Shown here piece by piece: positions 5,425-10,510 of a stretch of 10,510 bases of DNA; position 1 is the stretch's first letter, and each line of letters starts with the position of its first letter. Origin of the DNA: an uncultured Myxococcales bacterium (GTDB lineage: Bacteria > Myxococcota_A > UBA9042); NCBI GenBank assembly GCA_903917305.1, contig CAIXAA010000034.1, forward strand, positions 1-10,510, given 5' to 3'. The notes beneath the pieces were generated by a model. The model saw only the letters and a list, made by a program, of their open reading frames with translations. It did no database searches and was not told where the DNA came from. Position numbers and translations under genes: made by a program.

Positions 5425-8418
5425 TCAGGGGGCCGGCGTCGGCGGTTGCGGCGCGGGCTCCAGCTGGCTGGCCGCCGCCTGCCGTGCCACTTCGGCCCGC
5501 AGCCGGCGATCGGTCAAATCGAACGTGAAGAACGCAATGTCCTTGTGCGCCGCGCCCGAGGCCGGACTCAGCGTGCCGGCTGCCACCGCGTCGTCAACTT
5601 CTTTCATGAACTTGCGAACATCCACGGCGGCCACCGCCAGATCGCGCACCGTCACCGCGCCGGGCAGATCCAGCAGCGGCGCCACGTCCGTGTCGTCATT
5701 GTGCGTGCGCAGCGCCGCCAGCGACTCCGGATCGCCCAAGGCTTTCAGCACCGTCACCGCGATCACCTTGCCGATCGGATGGTTCGCCGCCAGCGCCGCC
5801 AGCATCAGCGGCTGCACCTGCGCGGCGCCCAGCGGCGCGATCTCATCGCGCGCCAGCTCGCCAATCTGCCGCTTGGGATCCACCGTGTGGTGCGCCGCCG
5901 ACCGGTAGTGATCGTCGACCGCCAGCCCCGTCAGCACGCGCCGCACGCCGTCGACGCCGCGGTAGCGCACCAGCAGCCGCGCCCCGAGCCAGCGGTCGTC
6001 GGCGTTGCGCAGCACGAGCAGGTTCTCGATGTGCGCCTCCAGCTTGTCGAACACCACCTCGAGATCCGAGCGCTTTTCGTCCAGCATCCGGCGCTCGCCC
6101 ATCTGCTCCAGCGTGGCGCGAATCCGCGACATCACGAGCTCGGTCGCCGCCACGGTCGCCGGCGCGTCAGAGCGCTCGAGCATCGCGTGCACGTCCAGCT
6201 GCAGCAGCAAAGCCGGGACGCCGCCATGCGAATCGCCCGTCAGGATCTCGAGGTCCGTCGCGTCCGGCAGCACGCCGCGGCCGTAGAGGCGCCGGTAGCC
6301 GTGCAGCAGCGAAGCCGTCGCGTCCGTCGTGCCCAGGTGCACCAGCGCCTTGGCCGCCTCGTGGCGCCGCACATCCGCCGCAATCCAGTGCTCCAGGCCC
6401 TCGCTCGCCGCCACGCCGAGCCGCGGCGCGTCGCCCTCTTCCAGCCGCGCCTCGATCTGCTCCTTGACCTTGTCCGCCGGCGTCGTGGTCTGGATGCCGT
6501 CGAACGCCCAGTCCACCACCGCGCCGCGCACGATGACCGCGCTCGGCTCCGCGAGATCCATGGGCTTGCCGTCGCTGCCGACATCATTGGCCATCGCCAG
6601 CAGCACCTGGCGCGCATGGGCCGCCACCTTCACGTCCGGATCGCGCAGCACCTTGACCAGCATCGGCGCCAGCACTTCGGCAACCTTCTGCCAATCCGCG
6701 GCCTTGCGGCCCAGATCGAGCGTGTGCCCCGCCTCCGCGCTCAGCGCCAGCGCTTGCAACGCCTGCGCCCGGTACCGCGGCGCCCGGTCCGCTTCCGAGA
6801 CGAAACGCCCAAGCGCGACAAGGCCTTCCGGGGAAGCCGGCCACAGCGAGAACGCTAGCGCCCGCGTCGCGTCCGTCATCTGCTCGTCGGTGCCCAGCAG
6901 CGTGCGCAGCATCTTGCCGCGCGCGTCGTGCTCCACCAGGCGCGGACACATGGCGTCCAGCGTCGGCCGCATCACCTTGACCTGCCCCGCCAGCACGGTC
7001 GCCCGCGCGCCCGAGCCGATCCAATCCTGCGTCAGTTGCTGCACGCGCTCGGCCGTCACCGCCTGGATATCGTCGAGATGATGCGCATACGTGTCCGGCG
7101 GCAGGTCGTACAGGCTCAGCGACGCCAGCAGATCCGCGACGTGATCGCCCTGCGCCAGCGACAGCGCGAACTGCCCCGCCAGGAACCGCCGCGCCGTCTC
7201 CAGCTCCGCGCCCGAAGGCGCCTTGCGCCGCGCGAGATCCAGTTGCGCTTCAATCGCTTGCATCGCCTCGCCGGTCACTTCCGTACGCACCGACGTCTCC
7301 AGCAGCCACTCGCCGGTGCGCCGCCGCCCGACAAAAGTCGAGTAGATGCCGTAGGTCAGGCCGCGCTTCTCGCGCAGCTCCGTGAACAGGCGCGACGACG
7401 CCGAACCGCCGAGGATCTGGTTGCTCACCAGCAGCGCCGGCCAATCGGGCGTGCGCCGCGCAGGTGCGGGATTCGCCGAGACAATCGCCGTCTGCACGGT
7501 CTCCTTGAGATCGATCACGTGGCAGGCGGCAGGCTCCGGCGGCTGCGCGGCCGCGATCGACGCGGGCGGCGGACTGACCTCCAGCGCTTGACCGAAAGCG
7601 GCCTCGATCTGCGCACCCAGCGCGGTCGGATCCACATCGCCGACGACCACCAGCGTGCTGCCGCCCAGCGTCAGCGTCGCGCGCGCCGCTTCCTGCAGCT
7701 GCGGCTTCTTGATCAGCGGCAGTGATTCCAGCGTCAGCCCCGGGGAGCCGTACGGATGCCCCGCGCCGAACACCAGCCGGTTCGCCGCGCGCGCCGCCAC
7801 CGCCTGCGCCTGGCCTTCCTCGTTCTGCAAGTCCGCGCGATGCCTGGCCTTGAGGTTCTCGATGGCCTTGCCGTCCAGTGCCGGCTCGGTCAGCGCCTCG
7901 CGCAGCAGCGGCAGGTAGGCGCCCAGCTGGTGGCTCAGCACCTGGCCCTGGATCAGCATCGCGTCCGGCAGCGCGATGACGTCCACCGATCCGCCGCAGC
8001 TCGCCAGCGCCACCGCAAAAGCCGCGTCGGGATGGCTGCGCGTGCCCTTGGTCAGCAGCTCCGCGGCAAGCTGCACCGTGCCTTCCGGCCAGCGCATGCC
8101 CTTGCTGCCCGCGAATTCCAGGCCTTTGCCGCCGGGGATCACCCAGCGCAGGAACACCGCCGGCGCGTCATGCCGCTCGATGACCTGCAGCGTGATGCCC
8201 GCCGAACCTCCCGGCCGGCCATGCACTTTCATCTGCACGGGCTGCGGGAAGACACTGCGCAGCGCCTCGGCCACCTGCGGCCGGTCCTCGCTGGTGGCCG
8301 TTCCGCTGTCGCCATGCGCGCCCGCGCCGCCAGTGCGCACCGCCGCGCCGCCACAGCTGGTTGCCAGGGCCGCGAGCCAGACAGCGCAGCCAAGATGCAC
8401 GATTCGCCTCTTGTTCAT
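5425..8418 (-). CDS. Putative lipoprotein: non-catalytic M16 peptidase-like module fused to HEAT-like solenoid
   Basis: This is a 997-residue protein. Residues 1-22 are a lipoprotein signal (Lys3, Arg4, Arg5; hydrophobic core; LATSC with Cys22). Residues ~75-485 resemble a two-domain M16B peptidase. The inverted zinc motif HxxEH expected before the KGT segment is absent: at 116-120 the sequence is QLAAE. The C-terminal M16 half is well kept, with GGSASSRLF at 337-345 and LREKRGLTYGIYS at 348-360. From ~490 to ~960 the protein becomes helical and Ala/Leu-rich, with HEAT-like stretches such as DVKVAAHARQVLLAMA. A short Pro-rich end closes it. M16B enzymes often work as an active/inactive pair, and the gene upstream supplies the other half. 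GGAGG at 8423-8427 and the ATGA overlap with the upstream stop support start 8418. A non-catalytic, membrane-tethered partner with a solenoid docking arm is inferred. Confidence 0.9.
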   Translation of the reverse strand: MNKRRIVHLGCAVWLAALATSCGGAAVRTGGAGAHGDSGTATSEDRPQVAEALRSVFPQPVQMKVHGRPGGSAGITLQVIERHDAPAVFLRWVIPGGKGLEFAGSKGMRWPEGTVQLAAELLTKGTRSHPDAAFAVALASCGGSVDVIALPDAMLIQGQVLSHQLGAYLPLLREALTEPALDGKAIENLKARHRADLQNEEGQAQAVAARAANRLVFGAGHPYGSPGLTLESLPLIKKPQLQEAARATLTLGGSTLVVVGDVDPTALGAQIEAAFGQALEVSPPPASIAAAQPPEPAACHVIDLKETVQTAIVSANPAPARRTPDWPALLVSNQILGGSASSRLFTELREKRGLTYGIYSTFVGRRRTGEWLLETSVRTEVTGEAMQAIEAQLDLARRKAPSGAELETARRFLAGQFALSLAQGDHVADLLASLSLYDLPPDTYAHHLDDIQAVTAERVQQLTQDWIGSGARATVLAGQVKVMRPTLDAMCPRLVEHDARGKMLRTLLGTDEQMTDATRALAFSLWPASPEGLVALGRFVSEADRAPRYRAQALQALALSAEAGHTLDLGRKAADWQKVAEVLAPMLVKVLRDPDVKVAAHARQVLLAMANDVGSDGKPMDLAEPSAVIVRGAVVDWAFDGIQTTTPADKVKEQIEARLEEGDAPRLGVAASEGLEHWIAADVRRHEAAKALVHLGTTDATASLLHGYRRLYGRGVLPDATDLEILTGDSHGGVPALLLQLDVHAMLERSDAPATVAATELVMSRIRATLEQMGERRMLDEKRSDLEVVFDKLEAHIENLLVLRNADDRWLGARLLVRYRGVDGVRRVLTGLAVDDHYRSAAHHTVDPKRQIGELARDEIAPLGAAQVQPLMLAALAANHPIGKVIAVTVLKALGDPESLAALRTHNDDTDVAPLLDLPGAVTVRDLAVAAVDVRKFMKEVDDAVAAGTLSPASGAAHKDIAFFTFDLTDRRLRAEVARQAAASQLEPAPQPPTPAP

Positions 8419-10510
8419 CGCGCCTCCAGCCCTCGGTTCTTGTCCTTGCGCACTTTCTTGATAGGCGCGAGATCCTTGTCTTCTTCGTCCTTGGGCGCCG
8501 GCGCGGCCTTGGCGGGCGGCTCCGGGCTCGCCGGCGCCTGCGCGTCGGGCTTCGCGTCCTCCGGCGGCGGCGATGCCGCCTTGCGCTCGGCCTCTTCCTT
8601 GCGCGTCGCTTCAGCCTTGATGTCCAGGGCTTTGGCCTCCGCCGCATCCGCGCGGGCCTTGGCTTCCGCCGCCTCCCGATCCTTGGCGCGCCGCTCCGCC
8701 GCGGCCTTCTCGCGCGCCGCGTCGTCCGCCTTCTCGCGCGCCAATTCCTCAGCACGGGCCTTGGCTTTGGCCTCTGCCGCCGCCTGCGCCTTCGCCTTGG
8801 CCGCTGCCTTGGCCGCTGCCTTCTGCTCCGCCTTGGTCAGCGGCTGTGCCGCAGCCGGCTCCGCGGTGCCGGGTGTAGGAGCCGCTGCCGGCTGCCCCGC
8901 CGCCTTGGCACGCAACTCCGCTTCTGCCTTGGCCCTGGCTTCCAGGTAGGCCCGATCCGCGGCCTCCTTGTCGGCCTTCGCCTTCGCTTTCTCCGCCGCG
9001 GCCGCTTGCGCGCGAGCCAGCGCCGCCGCCTGCGCCTGCGCCTTGAGCTCCGCTTTGCTCAGTGGTTTCGCCGGCGTTGCCGCGGGAGCCGCCGCCGGAA
9101 CCGGGGCCGTCGCCGGAGCCAGAGCCGGGGCCGTCGCCGGAACTGCCGCTGGAACCGGTGTTGGAACAGCCGCTTGCGCCTTCTTGCGCTCCGCCTCGGC
9201 CGCCATCGCCCGCGCCTCCGCCTCCGCCTTCGCCCGCGCTTCGGCGTACGCCCGGTCGATCGCCTCGCGCTCCGCCTTGGCGCGTTCGCGCGCCGCCGCT
9301 GCCGCCTTCTCGTCCGCCTCTGCCTGCGCCTTGGCCTCCAGCGCCGCCCGTGCCTGAGCCTCTTGGCGGGCTTTCGCTTTCACTTCAGCATCTTCCACCC
9401 GGCGCTGCTCCGCCTGCTGCGCCCGCGTCTGCGACTCCTCCTTCGCCTTCGCCTCCGTCGCCAGCCGCTCCGCCGCCAGCCGCGCCTGGATCAGCGCCGC
9501 TTCGGAGCGCGTCACGTCGTCCGGCTTCAAGCCCCCAGTGCGCGGCGGCGGCATTCCCGTCGGCAGCACGTCCAGCTCCACGCCGCGGTCCCACGTCAGC
9601 CAGGTCTGCGCCACGCGCTGCACATCCGCCGACGTCACCGCGCGGTACCTCGGCAGCGCCTCGCCCAAGTGATGCGCATCTCCCTGATACAATTCATATT
9701 GCGCCAGCAGCTCCGCGCGGCGCTCCGCCCCGAGCGCGCCAAAGACGTAGCCGGCTTCAAACGCGATCTTGGCGCGGCGCAGCTCCTCGGCGGGCAGCCC
9801 GTGCAGCGCAATGTCGGCGATGGCGTCGCGCACCAGCCGCTTGGCCTCGGCCAGCGCATTCGCGCCCGGCTGCGCCAGAATCACTTGCACTTCAAACAGA
9901 TCCACATCGCGCCGCCCTTGCGTCCCGGCGGAGTACTGCGTCGCCAGCGCCCTGTCGCGCGTCAGCTTCTTGTCCAGCCGGCTGGCCTCGCCGCCCGCCA
10001 GCGCTTCCGCAAGCACATCCAGGGCATAGGCATCCGGGTTCGGCGCCGCCGGCACGCGCCATGCCATATGGAAGGCCGGCGTCTTGCCAAGTTTTTCCTC
10101 TTGCGTCCCATAGACATGCGCATCCTGCGGTGCCTCGCGGAACGCCTGGTGCTGCGGCTCCGCGCGCTTCTGGATGCTGCCCAGCTGCTTGCCCGCAAGT
10201 GCGCGCGCCTCGGCCTCGTCCAGGTCGCCCACCAGCACCAGCACGACGTTGTTCGGCGTGTACCACTTCTTCCAGAACGCCTGGAACGCCTCGAGCGGCG
10301 CCTTGCGCAGGTCGCCAGGATCGCCAATCGTGGTGTGCCGCAGCGGAAATGTCGTGAAAGCAAGCTCTTCGAGCTTGAGTTCGGCGGCCGCATAGGGCTG
10401 GTTCTCGTAGCGCTCGCGCCGCTCTTCCAGCACCGTCTGGCGCTGGGACTCCCCGTTCGCGGCGTCGATCTTGAGGTGCGCGAAGCGCTCCGCCTCCAGC
10501 CACAGCGCCA
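8415..10510 (-). CDS. M16B zinc metallopeptidase with TolA-like C-terminal tail (N-terminus outside window)
   Basis: The C-terminal 697 codons are present; the frame stays open to the right edge (two bases of the preceding codon remain), so ATG/GTG candidates such as 10433 are internal. Fragment residues 1-40 carry the M16 segment ALWLEAERFAHL, followed by QTVLEERRERYENQPY. Glu29 there aligns with the third zinc ligand that lies about 75 residues after HxxEH; the HxxEH itself must lie outside the window. WYTPNNVVLVLVGDLD and AGGEASRLDKKL mark the end of the first and the start of the second M16 half, which ends near residue 318. The remaining ~370 residues (from ~327) are Ala/Lys/Glu/Arg-rich helix: three helical blocks separated by two Pro/Ala linkers, then an acidic and finally a basic end (KKVRKDKNRGLEAR). 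Such a tail is not usual for M16 proteins and resembles TolA domain II. The stop overlaps the next gene as ATGA. It is probably the catalytic subunit of a periplasmic peptidase pair. Confidence 0.93.
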   Translation of the reverse strand, partial: ALWLEAERFAHLKIDAANGESQRQTVLEERRERYENQPYAAAELKLEELAFTTFPLRHTTIGDPGDLRKAPLEAFQAFWKKWYTPNNVVLVLVGDLDEAEARALAGKQLGSIQKRAEPQHQAFREAPQDAHVYGTQEEKLGKTPAFHMAWRVPAAPNPDAYALDVLAEALAGGEASRLDKKLTRDRALATQYSAGTQGRRDVDLFEVQVILAQPGANALAEAKRLVRDAIADIALHGLPAEELRRAKIAFEAGYVFGALGAERRAELLAQYELYQGDAHHLGEALPRYRAVTSADVQRVAQTWLTWDRGVELDVLPTGMPPPRTGGLKPDDVTRSEAALIQARLAAERLATEAKAKEESQTRAQQAEQRRVEDAEVKAKARQEAQARAALEAKAQAEADEKAAAAARERAKAEREAIDRAYAEARAKAEAEARAMAAEAERKKAQAAVPTPVPAAVPATAPALAPATAPVPAAAPAATPAKPLSKAELKAQAQAAALARAQAAAAEKAKAKADKEAADRAYLEARAKAEAELRAKAAGQPAAAPTPGTAEPAAAQPLTKAEQKAAAKAAAKAKAQAAAEAKAKARAEELAREKADDAAREKAAAERRAKDREAAEAKARADAAEAKALDIKAEATRKEEAERKAASPPPEDAKPDAQAPASPEPPAKAAPAPKDEEDKDLAPIKKVRKDKNRGLEAR
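8418..9530 (-). repeat. Low-complexity Ala/Lys/Glu coding tail with internal repeats
   Basis: This is the coding region of the peptidase's C-terminal ~370 residues. Two near-identical 17-residue blocks, DRAYAEARAKAEAEARA (9207-9257) and DRAYLEARAKAEAELRA (8907-8957), are exactly 300 bases apart. A second pair, PLSKAELKA (ending at 9065) and PLTKAEQKA (ending at 8843), is 222 bases apart. Pro/Ala linkers lie between the helical blocks. Confidence 0.75.
8423..8427 (-). promoter_or_regulatory. Strong ribosome binding site of the M16/HEAT gene
   Basis: GGAGG on the minus strand lies four bases before ATG 8418, within the last codons of the upstream M16 gene. Together with the ATGA overlap it points to translational coupling of the two subunits. 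Confidence 0.6.

Noticed and set aside
9685..9702. Local AT-rich patch inside the M16 gene as an internal promoter
   Set aside because: It encodes conserved-looking helix residues (AQYELYQ) in frame, and no -35 or following gene start supports a promoter.
10431..10433. GTG at 10433 as the real start of the M16 peptidase
   Set aside because: The frame continues upstream with conserved M16 sequence (ALWLEAERFAHL) to the window edge, so this codon is internal.

Overview
The window is a GC-rich (by eye about two thirds G+C or more), almost gap-free stretch in which all six recognisable genes lie on the minus strand. It most resembles a myxobacterium or a related former deltaproteobacterium. The reasons are a Cys-rich lipoprotein built of DGN-type repeats with a DGVDNDCNG motif, a PP2C phosphatase with a long disordered tail, paired M16 peptidase-like proteins and HEAT-repeat lipoprotein architecture. 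No rRNA, tRNA, mobile element or CRISPR array is visible. No stretch over 300 bases lacks a gene; the three real gaps are about 110, 70 and 130 bases.

In transcription order (right to left): (1) 10510-8415, the C-terminal 697 codons of an M16B zinc metallopeptidase that enters from outside the window and ends in a ~370-residue TolA-like Ala/Lys/Glu helical tail. (2) 8418-5425, a putative lipoprotein joining an M16-like module without the HxxEH zinc site to a long HEAT-like alpha-solenoid; its ATG overlaps the previous stop as ATGA. (3) After ~130 bases, 5293-4637, a small secreted HEAT-repeat protein. (4) 4640-3717, dapA (4-hydroxy-tetrahydrodipicolinate synthase), again overlapping the previous gene as ATGA. 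(5) 3644-2328, a PP2C-type Ser/Thr phosphatase. (6) 2217 to beyond position 1, a Cys-rich lipoprotein with alternating repeat units, cut by the window edge.

The two M16 genes read as one translationally coupled envelope peptidase: an active subunit plus a non-catalytic partner, each with an unusual C-terminal extension that could hold the complex in the periplasm. The small HEAT protein and dapA are coupled, but no functional link is evident. The phosphatase and the Cys-rich lipoprotein each have a TTGAC-type -35 candidate just after the preceding stop, so they may have their own promoters. I see no convincing new defence or mobile system; the novelty is in domain architecture and repeat organisation.
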